A stretch of 64,000 nt of DNA from Brevibacterium oceani (lineage in GTDB: Bacteria > Actinomycetota > Actinomycetes > Actinomycetales > Brevibacteriaceae). Below are positions 7,841-15,313 of the stretch, piece by piece (the first letter of the stretch is position 1; the number at the start of each line of letters is the position of its first letter). The DNA lies in assembly GCF_013623835.1 (NCBI RefSeq), contig NZ_JABKDE010000003.1:310001-374000 (forward strand). The letters run 5' to 3'. The notes beneath the pieces were generated by a model. That model worked only from the letters and a program-made list of their open reading frames with translations. It made no database searches and was not told the origin of the DNA. The translations under genes and the position numbers were made by a program.

Positions 7841-8758
7841 TCATCCGTTCGCCGAGGCGGTCCCCCGCACCGCGGCCACCGCCGCGAGGCTCTCGCCCAA
7901 CCAGGTGACCGCCGCGGGGACGGGGCCCGTGCGGGTGACGAACGAGACCCGCCGCTGCCCGAGGTCCTGAACGGCGGGGCGGAGGACGACGGCGAAGTCC
8001 GTGTCGACGGCCGCCTCGGTGCTCAATGCACAGCCGAGCCCCTCGGCCACGAGGCCGTGGATCATCGACAGATCGTCGCTGCGCATGAGCTCCCGGGGTT
8101 CGTGGCCGAGTGAACGACAGACCCTCTTGAGCACCCGCACCGAGGCTTCGGCCTCGTTGCGGCTGACGATCCAGTCGACGTCGGTCATGTCCGCGACGTC
8201 GAGGGCCTCTGAGCCGGCAAGTGGTCCGTCGGCGGCGACCATGATCCGGTAGGGCTCGTCGAGCAGCGTGCTCAGCTGCAGGTCAGGACCGGTGAACTCG
8301 GGCAGATCCGGGATGTCGTAGATGATCCCGGCATGGACTTCTCCGGCCTGGAGCATCCGCACGACCTCACTCGGCTCGGCCTCGACGACCTCGACCCGCA
8401 CCGAGGTCCGCGCTCTCAGCTCCGCGATCGCCGCGGGCAGCAGCCGCGAACCGATCGACGGGAACGACCCGATGCGGACGGTGACGGCGCCCGCATCTCG
8501 CTGGGCGGTGACGATCCGCTCGGCCCGGTCGAGCCCGGCGAGCACCGAGTCGACCTCGGCTGCGAAGGACTCCCCCAGGGCTGTCAGCCTCGTTCCGTGC
8601 CGCGACCGGTCGACGAGGCGGACCCGCAGATGCGATTCGAGGGTGCGCAGATGGTGGGTGACGGTCGGCACCCCGTACCCGAGCCTCTCGGCGGCTCGAT
8701 TGAGACTGCCCTCGTCCCGGATCGCAAGCAGGACGCGGAGCTGCTGAAGATTCATCAT
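7841..8758 (-). CDS. LysR-family transcriptional regulator
   Basis: 305 residues (two adjacent ATGs at 8758 and 8755). An N-terminal winged HTH (NLQQLRVLLAIRDEGSLNRAAERLG, then TVTHHLRTLESHLRVRLVDR) is followed by a periplasmic-binding-like effector domain. It is divergent from the Orn/Lys/Arg decarboxylase gene with 74 bp between the starts, the classic arrangement for a LysR regulator and its target. The intergenic DNA has CATA-TCCAC-TATG at 8761-8773, a possible half of a LysR site. The inducer is unknown; a basic amino acid or polyamine would fit the neighbour. Confidence 0.85.
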   Translation of the reverse strand: MMNLQQLRVLLAIRDEGSLNRAAERLGYGVPTVTHHLRTLESHLRVRLVDRSRHGTRLTALGESFAAEVDSVLAGLDRAERIVTAQRDAGAVTVRIGSFPSIGSRLLPAAIAELRARTSVRVEVVEAEPSEVVRMLQAGEVHAGIIYDIPDLPEFTGPDLQLSTLLDEPYRIMVAADGPLAGSEALDVADMTDVDWIVSRNEAEASVRVLKRVCRSLGHEPRELMRSDDLSMIHGLVAEGLGCALSTEAAVDTDFAVVLRPAVQDLGQRRVSFVTRTGPVPAAVTWLGESLAAVAAVRGTASANG

Positions 8759-8819
8759 GGCATATCCACTATGTCACTGTGTGCGAGATCTTGCTATATC
8801 CTCGTCCCCCACCGATCCC

Positions 8820-8833
8820 TACGCTGGGACTCA
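8820..8833 (+). promoter_or_regulatory. -10 box of a probable leaderless decarboxylase transcript
   Basis: TACGCT (8820-8825) ends 7 nt before the ATG at 8833, and no Shine-Dalgarno sequence is present. It matches the arrangement at 2054-2066. Confidence 0.4.
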
Positions 8834-10440
8834 TGCGTGCACACGATGACATGGTCACCGGACCAACCAACTCAGCGGCCACCTCGGCGACCACCCCCGC
8901 CGGGACGGCGCCGCTCACCGCGGCCACGCTCGCGGATGATCCCTGCCATCACGCGGCCCCGTACGCCGATGCCCTGCGCAGCCTGGCCGAGCAGGACTGG
9001 CTGCGTCTCCACGTACCCGCCCACCAGGGCAGCCGCGAGCACGCGCCGGGGCTGGCGAACGTCGTCGGCGAAGAGGCGCTGGGCATCGACTTCCCGATGC
9101 TCTTCAGCGGCGTCGACCAGGAGAACTGGCGGATGATCGACCACACGCGCATCCGTCCCATCGACCGAGCGCAGGCGCTGGCCGCCGAGGCCTGGGGTGC
9201 GTCCCGGACGTGGTTCACGACGAACGGGGCTTCGGGCGGCAACCACATCGCCACGACCGTCGTGCGCGGGCTCGGGCGGGAGTTCGTCTGCCAGCGCAGC
9301 GTCCATTCCTCCGTCATCGACGGCATCACCCACGCCGACCTCCGACCGCACTTCCTCCACCCCCGCGTCGATGCCGGGCTCGGCTCCTCCCACGGGGTAA
9401 CACCCGCCCAGGTCGAGTACGCGCTGAGCGAGCATCCTTCCAGTTCAGCGGTCTACCTTGTGTCCCCCAGCTACTTCGGGGCGGTGGCCGACATCGCCGC
9501 CATCGCCGAGGTGGCCCACCGTCATGATGTCCCGCTCATCGTCGATGAGGCGTGGGGATCGCACCTCGGCCTGCACCCCGGGCTGCCGGTCAACGCCGTG
9601 CGCTGCGGAGCCGATCTCGTCATCTCGAGCACGCACAAGGGCGCGGGCTCGCTCACGCAGTCGGCGATGGTCCAGCTCGGTCACGGTCGGCTGGCCGAGC
9701 GTATCGAACCGCTCGTCGATCGCGTGGTCAGGTCGTATCAGTCGACCTCGTGCAGCTCACTCCTGCTCGCCTCCCTCGATGAGGTCAGGCGGCACCTCGT
9801 CACCCACCCCGAGGCGATCGGCGAGGCGCTGAGCACTGCCGCGGACGTCCGGGCCCGTGTCCGTGCGGATGCCCGCTTCCGCGATGCGACTCCGGACATC
9901 CTCGCGGGCCGCGATGCCGTCGATGCCGATCCGCTGAAGATCGTCATCGACACTCGGGGTGCCGGGATCACCGGATCGGACGCGCAGTACCTGCTCATCC
10001 GCGATCATCGGATCTACTGCGAGCTCGCGACGCCCTCGGCGCTGCTGCTGCTCGTCGGGGCGACTTCCCCGGTCGACGTCGAACGCTTCTGGTCCGCTCT
10101 GCAGGCGCTGCCGCGTTCGGAGTCCGAACCCGAGCGTCCGATCGTCCTCCCCGGCAGCTGCGCGAAGCGGATGGAGATCGGACAGGCGTTCTTCGCCGCC
10201 TCCGAGGTCGTTTCCGCCGCCGAGGCGGTCGGTCAAGTGTCCGCGGATGCTTTGGCCGCGTATCCGCCCGGCATCCCGAACGTCCTTCCCGGTGAGGAGC
10301 TCAGTGAGGAGGCTGTGACGTTCCTGCGGATGACCGCCGAGGCTCCATCGGGATACGTCCGCGGAGCCCAGGATTCACGGATGGAGACGTTCCGCGTCGT
10401 CGCCGACCGCTCACGTCAGCGTCCACCGCACACCGCATAA
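8833..10440 (+). CDS. Orn/Lys/Arg-type PLP decarboxylase
   Basis: 535 residues from the ATG at 8833. Fold-type I PLP enzyme of the SpeA/CadA group: early VPAHQGS (canonical PGHKGG region), TWFTTNGASGGNHIA cofactor-phosphate loop, DEAWGSHLGLHP aspartate motif, and Schiff-base lysine K269 in ISSTHKGAGSLTQ. It should decarboxylate lysine, ornithine or arginine to cadaverine, putrescine or agmatine. It lacks the N-terminal response-regulator-like wing domain of the inducible enterobacterial enzymes. It is divergent from a LysR. A few kb downstream lies an amine-oxidation cluster, which would be able to degrade such diamines if intact. Confidence 0.85.
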   Translation: MRAHDDMVTGPTNSAATSATTPAGTAPLTAATLADDPCHHAAPYADALRSLAEQDWLRLHVPAHQGSREHAPGLANVVGEEALGIDFPMLFSGVDQENWRMIDHTRIRPIDRAQALAAEAWGASRTWFTTNGASGGNHIATTVVRGLGREFVCQRSVHSSVIDGITHADLRPHFLHPRVDAGLGSSHGVTPAQVEYALSEHPSSSAVYLVSPSYFGAVADIAAIAEVAHRHDVPLIVDEAWGSHLGLHPGLPVNAVRCGADLVISSTHKGAGSLTQSAMVQLGHGRLAERIEPLVDRVVRSYQSTSCSSLLLASLDEVRRHLVTHPEAIGEALSTAADVRARVRADARFRDATPDILAGRDAVDADPLKIVIDTRGAGITGSDAQYLLIRDHRIYCELATPSALLLLVGATSPVDVERFWSALQALPRSESEPERPIVLPGSCAKRMEIGQAFFAASEVVSAAEAVGQVSADALAAYPPGIPNVLPGEELSEEAVTFLRMTAEAPSGYVRGAQDSRMETFRVVADRSRQRPPHTA

Positions 10441-10519
10441 CTTGGCACAGTGTCGGCAACTCGAGCGGTCGGCGTTCACACGGGAGCTGAGGTGCGCGGG
10501 CGGCGGGTTCCGCTGAGTA

Positions 10520-11404
10520 TCAGCCCCGCAGACCGGCCAGCGCCACTTTGATCCGCTCGCGGGCATCGGGGTCGGTGTCTGCCATCGGTCGCCGAGATGA
10601 CCCGACCGGAACGCCGCGGAGCTCGAGGCCGGCCTTGACCGACTGGATGAACGGCTCGGAGATCATCGCGTCGATCACCGGGTAGAGCCTCGTCCACTCC
10701 TCGCGGGCCCCGGTCAGATCTCCTGCGGCGATCTTCGCAGAGACGGACACGATCTCGGCCGGCACGACGTTCGCCGCTCCGGCGACCATTCCGGCGGCAC
10801 CTTCGACGAGGCCGGAGTAGATGTAGCTGTCCCAGCCGATGAATGTGCCGATGACGTCGCTGTGGTGGTGGATGAGCTTGAGTCCTTGTTCCCAGTCCGC
10901 GCTGGAGTCCTTGATGTAGCGGACATTGGGGATCTCCTCGGCGAGGGTGCGCACCGTGTCAGGGTCGAGGTTGACCCCGGTGGCTCCGGGGATGTTGTAG
11001 AGCATGACGTCGATGTCGACGGCAGCGGCCACCGCGCGGATGTAGTCGAGCGTCTCGGCCAGGGTGAGCGGCTCGTAGTAGGGGGTGACGATCATGAGGA
11101 CGTCGGCGCCGGCGGCCTGCGCGGCCTGGGACTGGCGAATGGCCTCGCGGGTCGTCGTCGCACCGGTCTGTGCGACGACGGGCACGCGGCCGGCGGCGCG
11201 GTCGATGACGAATCCGACCATCTTCTCGCGTTCCTCGGCGGTCATCGTGGCGAACTCGGCGGTCGATCCGCCGACGACGAGTCCGTCGACTCCGCCGTCG
11301 ATCGACCGGTCGACGACACGGCCGAGAGCGTCGAAGTCGATGTTCTCCTCGGCGTCGAAGGGGGTGGTCAGGGCGGTGAGGACGCCGCGCAGCTGGGTGG
11401 TCAT
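10520..11404 (-). CDS. Dihydrodipicolinate synthase/N-acetylneuraminate lyase family aldolase
   Basis: 294 residues, a TIM-barrel class I aldolase. Schiff-base lysine K165 (VRYIKDSSAD) and the catalytic tyrosine Y136 (LYNIPGATG) are present; the pyruvate-carboxylate loop reads GGSTAEF rather than the GTTGE of true DapA. Catabolic members act as 2-oxo-acid aldolases or dehydratases, so it is probably not the lysine biosynthetic enzyme. Its ATG overlaps the amine oxidase stop (ATGA), and the ribosome-binding site GGAGG lies inside the end of that gene, so the two were translationally coupled. Confidence 0.8.
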   Translation of the reverse strand: MTTQLRGVLTALTTPFDAEENIDFDALGRVVDRSIDGGVDGLVVGGSTAEFATMTAEEREKMVGFVIDRAAGRVPVVAQTGATTTREAIRQSQAAQAAGADVLMIVTPYYEPLTLAETLDYIRAVAAAVDIDVMLYNIPGATGVNLDPDTVRTLAEEIPNVRYIKDSSADWEQGLKLIHHHSDVIGTFIGWDSYIYSGLVEGAAGMVAGAANVVPAEIVSVSAKIAAGDLTGAREEWTRLYPVIDAMISEPFIQSVKAGLELRGVPVGSSRRPMADTDPDARERIKVALAGLRG

Positions 11405-12897
11405 GATGCCTCCGAAGTGGTGGTTGCTGAAGTGGTGGTGGACGCGTGCGGGGTGACCCCGGTCGTCGTATCCCGCGCCGAGGCAGCGGCGGCGTCGTGC
11501 CGCGGCGGTTCGTCCTCGTTCGGGTGCTGGACCGGATGGTGCCTGCGGGTCTGACGGGCGGTGACGAGGATGTTCGCGGCCTCCTGCGCGGCGGTGAAGC
11601 CAGAGCTGATCGCGGTCTCGGTATACAGGGTGCCCATATAGTCGCCGGCGAGGAAAACCCTTCCCGACAGCGAATTGAGAGTGGGCTGCAGCTTTCCGCG
11701 CCCGGGGAAGCAGTATGGGGCTCCCGTGCGCCAGCGTTGGACATGGGCCTCTTCGATCATTCCGGCGAAGCCCGGCAGCACCTCGTCGAGATCGGCGATG
11801 TACGTGTCGAGGATGTCCGCATCGTCGAGGTCGAGCAGCTTGCGGGCCAGGCTCGCCGGCGAGAAGGTCATGATGCTGCCCCCGGGTTGGCGTTCGCTCT
11901 CGGTGCCGCGGACGATGTTGCCCTGATTCATGACGACGTTGAACGACCGCTTCGGGGTCGCGATCCCATACGCCCGATCCCAGGGCTGGGGTTCGGTCTC
12001 GTTGGTGAGGAACGCCGCAGAGACATAGGGGCCGTAGACGATCTTCGACAGCGCCTCGCGCTTGTCCTCCTGCAGATCGACCGCAACCCGGTGGGCGACC
12101 GTCGCGGGAGTTGCCAGCACGACGGAGAGCGCCTCGATCTCATGATCGATGTCGTCCTGCCGGTAGCGGACGACGACGTGGTCCTTCTTGTGGACGATCT
12201 CGTCGACTTTCGCATCCAGCTGGATGTTCTCCTGCAGCGGCGCAGCAATCGACTCGACGAGGTTCGACGGACCTCCGCCGATGCTGCGGTTGAGGCCCTG
12301 GCCGATGTTCCACACGAGACTGAAGTAGCCGATTCCGGCACCGGCGGCGAGTTCGTCGGGGTCGGCTGCCGAACGAGTGATCGTCGGCCGGAACATCGCC
12401 TCGGCGTCTTCGGAGAGTTCCCCGATGTAGTCGGCGAACGAGCGGTCGTTCTCGAAGTCGTAGATGCGCTGCTGGCGCATCTCCGAGCTTTCGTTCGGGC
12501 GCAGACGCACGGCGTTGGCATAACGGAGGACATCGGCCGAGACCTTGACGCCGGCTTTGATCATCGATGCCCGGTCCTTCAGCGACATCGGAATCCGGAA
12601 CGGATACGACTGCACGGGTCCGTCGATGACCAGTTTGCCGTTCATCGATACCGCCGACAGAGATCCCGGGATCTCGCTCGTCCGCGTCTCGGTCTCGGTG
12701 ATGAGTTAGTTGGTCGAGGACTTGCCTCCGGCGAACATGTGTCCGCCCCAGTTGAGGAAGTAGCGACCGCGGTTCTCCGACCGGATTCGCCCTCCGACTC
12801 TGTGGTTCGACTCCAACACCGTGATATCCCAGTTCCGCAGCCGCCATGCTGCGGACAGTCCAGCGAGTCCGCCTCCGACGATGACCGCATCCTTCAT
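11401..12897 (-). pseudogene. FAD-dependent amine oxidase interrupted by an in-frame stop
   Basis: Read from the ATG at 12897 (ribosome-binding site AGAGGGGG), the frame gives VIVGGGLAGLSAAWRLRN, VLESNHRVGGRIRS and WGGHMFAGGKSSTN, then a TAA at 12706-12708. Without changing frame it continues LITETETRTSEIPGSLS and on to a full amine oxidase C-terminus (FAD-contacting LAGDYMGTLYTETAISSGFTAAQEAA). The whole is 498 codons, normal for a putrescine/monoamine-oxidase-type flavoenzyme. A GAA (Glu) to TAA change would explain it, but other one-base changes are possible. Reinitiation at the ATG at 12645 would give a protein without its FAD-binding front. Upstream operator at 12963-12974. Confidence 0.8.
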
Positions 12898-12962
12898 GGG
12901 GAACACCCCCTCTCTCACACGCGTCGACGCTTCGTCGCATCGACTCCTGCCCACACTCTAAG

Positions 12963-12974
12963 ATGTGATCACAT
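12963..12974. promoter_or_regulatory. Operator ATGTGATCACAT before the amine oxidase operon
   Basis: Perfect 12-bp palindrome 66 bp upstream of the amine oxidase start. A 14-bp version occurs at 13791-13804, before the aldehyde dehydrogenase gene. The GntR gene lies between the two sites. Confidence 0.7.
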
Positions 12975-13026
12975 TCTTCGGCAAAAGATCCGCGCGGGTG
13001 ATATTCGGCGATGTCCGGCGAGCCTC

Positions 13027-13716
13027 TCAGCCCGGCCGATTGCCCTCCGGACGGTCGAGCACGCTGCGGATGCGCTCGATCGCGTCCGACAGCGACAGTT
13101 CGGCGGCAGTGCGGGCCGCCTCGGCGTCACCGGCGTCGACAGCCTCCATGAGGCGGCGCTGGTGCTCGAGCAGCGGCGGCAGGTCGCCGGATTCGAGTGC
13201 GCGGCGAGCGCCGACGAGCTTGTAGGCCCGGCACCGCAGCCACAGCATCCGGATCGTGTCGACGAGGACGGGATTGCCGCCGGCCGAGTAGATCGTCGCC
13301 AGCAGTTCCTCGTCGTGGTCGAGGTAGGTCGAGGCGTCGCCGGCCGCGAGAGCGGACTCCATCGCGGTGAACTCCTCATCGAGCCGCGCCCGTCCGTCCG
13401 CATCCAGTCCGGCCACACCGTTGACCGTCGCCTCGGTCTCGAGCAGCAGGCGCACGGCGTAGATCTGCAGGAGCTCCTCGGCGGTGAAGGCCTTGACGAC
13501 TCCGCCGCGATGCGGGCTGGTCTCGACGAGCCCGACCTCCTCGAGCCGAGCGATCGATTCGCGCACCGGCATCACGGACGTGCCGAGCTCGGCGGCGAGC
13601 TGGCGGATGCGCAGGCGATGACCGCTGGGATACTCACCGCTGAGGATCTTCGCCTGCATCGCCTCGAACACCTGATCCCCGATGCGCACACCGGGTTCAC
13701 CTGCGGTCTCAGTCAT
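13027..13716 (-). CDS. GntR/FCD-family repressor of the amine catabolism cluster
   Basis: 229 residues. The winged helix at about 12-75 contains LRIRQLAAELGTSVMPVRESIARLEEVGLVE; the all-helical FCD effector domain follows (RLLLETEATVNG ... DHDEELLATIYSAGGNPVL ... LLEHQRRLMEAVDAGDAEAA). FCD domains usually bind a metal and a small carboxylate. It sits between the amine oxidase operon and the divergent aldehyde dehydrogenase gene, each preceded by the TGTGATCACA palindrome, which is the expected half-site style for this subfamily. It is probably the repressor of both, relieved by an amine degradation product. Confidence 0.85.
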   Translation of the reverse strand: MTETAGEPGVRIGDQVFEAMQAKILSGEYPSGHRLRIRQLAAELGTSVMPVRESIARLEEVGLVETSPHRGGVVKAFTAEELLQIYAVRLLLETEATVNGVAGLDADGRARLDEEFTAMESALAAGDASTYLDHDEELLATIYSAGGNPVLVDTIRMLWLRCRAYKLVGARRALESGDLPPLLEHQRRLMEAVDAGDAEAARTAAELSLSDAIERIRSVLDRPEGNRPG

Positions 13717-13790
13717 GCTCGACAGTCTAACCTCGCCGAGGCGGCCCTCCCTTCACGCTCACCCATTGCGCCGCGGTCACCCGACCGGAT

Positions 13791-13804
13791 AATGTGATCA
13801 CATT
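13791..13804. promoter_or_regulatory. Operator AATGTGATCACATT overlapping aldehyde dehydrogenase promoter
   Basis: Perfect 14-bp palindrome. Its left end overlaps GATAAT (13789-13794), a good -10 box for the gene at 13859, so binding there would block transcription. Confidence 0.75.
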
Positions 13805-13858
13805 CTGCCGATGGAGTTCGGCAGCTCCCGACAGCCGAACCGAGGAAGCGGAGGCCCC

Positions 13859-15250
13859 ATGACCGTCACCACCGAACCCGCCATCGTCCGCGGCGAATCG
13901 ACGAGTCCGCTCGTCACCGCCGAGGAGTTCCCACCACTCACCCACTTCATCGACGGCGCATTCGTCGGCGGTGCGGGTGAGAGTTCGTCGTCAGGGGCCA
14001 CGAGCGACGCGAGTGCCGCCCCGACGACGATCGCCGACAGAGTTGAAGAGAACGCCGATCTGCTCATCCGTCTCGAATCGCTCAACACAGGCAAGCCGCG
14101 GGTCGTGTCCGAGGATGACATCTCGATGTCCGCCGATGTCTTCCGCTTCGCTGCCGGAGCCGGCCGGGCCTTCACCGAGATGGGCTCGGGTGACTACGTC
14201 GAGGGACACACCTCGGTGATCCTGCGCGAACCGGTCGGAGTCGTGGGAGTGGTTGTGCCGTGGAACTACCCGCTGCTCATTGCCGCATGGAAGATCGGCC
14301 CGGTCCTCGCGGCTGGGAACACCCTCGTCCTCAAGCCCTCGGAGCAGACTCCGCTGTCGACGCTGAAGTTCGTCGAGCTCATCGCCGACCTCCTCCCGGC
14401 CGGCGTGCTCAATATCGTCACGGGTCTTGGGCCGAGCGTCGGCGCCCGGCTGTCGTCACACCCCGATATCGATCTCATCGCCCTGACCGGCAGCGTCCCC
14501 AGCGGTCAGGCGGTCGCCACGGCCGCGGGCCAGAGCCTCAAGCGTGTGCACCTCGAACTCGGCGGCAAGGCTCCGGTCATCGTCTTCGATGATGCCGATC
14601 TGCAGGCGGCGGCCGAAGGCGTGCGCGAGGCCGGTTTCTGGAACTCCGGACAGGAATGCGGGGCCGGCACCCGGGTGCTCGTCCACTCCTCGGCGGCCGA
14701 GGAATTCACACGGCTGCTCGCCGAGCAGGTGAGCAGCTACGTCCTCGGCGATCCCCGAGGCGGGGACGATGTCGAGCTCGGACCGATGATCTCCGAGGCA
14801 CACTTCGAGAGGGTGACGAGCTTCCTCGACCGCGCGATCGCAGACGGTGCTCGGCCCGTCGTCGGCGGCGCCGCACTCGAAGGCCCGGGATTCTTCGTGG
14901 CCCCGACCGTGCTCGCCGACGTGGCCCCGGGCTCCGAGGCCTCTCAGCACGAGATCTTCGGCCCCGTCGTCACGATCGAGACCTTCGAGACCGAAGACGA
15001 GGCACTCACCCGGGCGAACGAGGTTTCCTACGGCCTGGCCGCCTCGGTGTGGACGAAGGATGCCGCCCGCAGCCTCGATGCGCCGCGCCACCTCGACTTC
15101 GGCACGGTGTGGGTGAATTCGCACCTCGCATTGGCCGCCGAGGTGCCGTGGGGAGGCTTCAAGGGCTCAGGCTACGGCCGCGATCTCTCGATCTACGCCC
15201 TCAATGACTTCACCCGGACCAAACACGTCCAGATCAACCATTCCCGGTGA
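13859..15250 (+). CDS. Aldehyde dehydrogenase (aminobutyraldehyde-type) with internal deletion
   Basis: 463 residues from the ATG at 13859 (GGAGG at good spacing). The enzyme is close to gamma-aminobutyraldehyde dehydrogenases: ESLNTGKP, PWNYPLLIAAWKIGPVL, LELGGK general base E233, catalytic cysteine C267 in SGQECGAG, and EIFGPVV. The N-terminal domain is abnormal. After HFIDGAFVGGAGE the family expects a NPATGE segment and about 35-40 more residues leading to the LLKIADxxEE helix. Here they are replaced by a short Ser/Ala/Thr-rich stretch (residues 41-57) that runs straight into IADRVEENADLL. The frame is kept, but part of the NAD-binding domain is missing, so activity is doubtful. It pairs functionally with the interrupted amine oxidase. 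Confidence 0.8.
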   Translation: MTVTTEPAIVRGESTSPLVTAEEFPPLTHFIDGAFVGGAGESSSSGATSDASAAPTTIADRVEENADLLIRLESLNTGKPRVVSEDDISMSADVFRFAAGAGRAFTEMGSGDYVEGHTSVILREPVGVVGVVVPWNYPLLIAAWKIGPVLAAGNTLVLKPSEQTPLSTLKFVELIADLLPAGVLNIVTGLGPSVGARLSSHPDIDLIALTGSVPSGQAVATAAGQSLKRVHLELGGKAPVIVFDDADLQAAAEGVREAGFWNSGQECGAGTRVLVHSSAAEEFTRLLAEQVSSYVLGDPRGGDDVELGPMISEAHFERVTSFLDRAIADGARPVVGGAALEGPGFFVAPTVLADVAPGSEASQHEIFGPVVTIETFETEDEALTRANEVSYGLAASVWTKDAARSLDAPRHLDFGTVWVNSHLALAAEVPWGGFKGSGYGRDLSIYALNDFTRTKHVQINHSR

Positions 15251-15261
15251 GAGGAAAGTGG

Positions 15262-15303
15262 TGTGCCCGCCGGGCCAGCTGATGAGCTGACTCGGCGGGC
15301 ACA
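15262..15303. terminator. Bidirectional terminator
   Basis: TGTGCCCGCCG (15262-15272) pairs exactly with CGGCGGGCACA (15293-15303); a second small hairpin (CAGCT/AGCTG) lies in the loop. It separates the convergent aldehyde dehydrogenase and cotH genes. Confidence 0.7.
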
Positions 15304-15313
15304 ACCTGCAGGG

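Noticed and set aside
11446..13797. A 783-codon open frame antisense to the amine oxidase and GntR genes
   Set aside because: It has no family features and mirrors the codon bias of the real minus-strand genes; long antisense frames are normal at this GC content.
12963..13804. TGTGATCACA sites as CRP/GlxR boxes
   Set aside because: CRP-type sites need TGTGA and TCACA separated by six bases; here the halves abut, which fits a GntR/FCD operator better.
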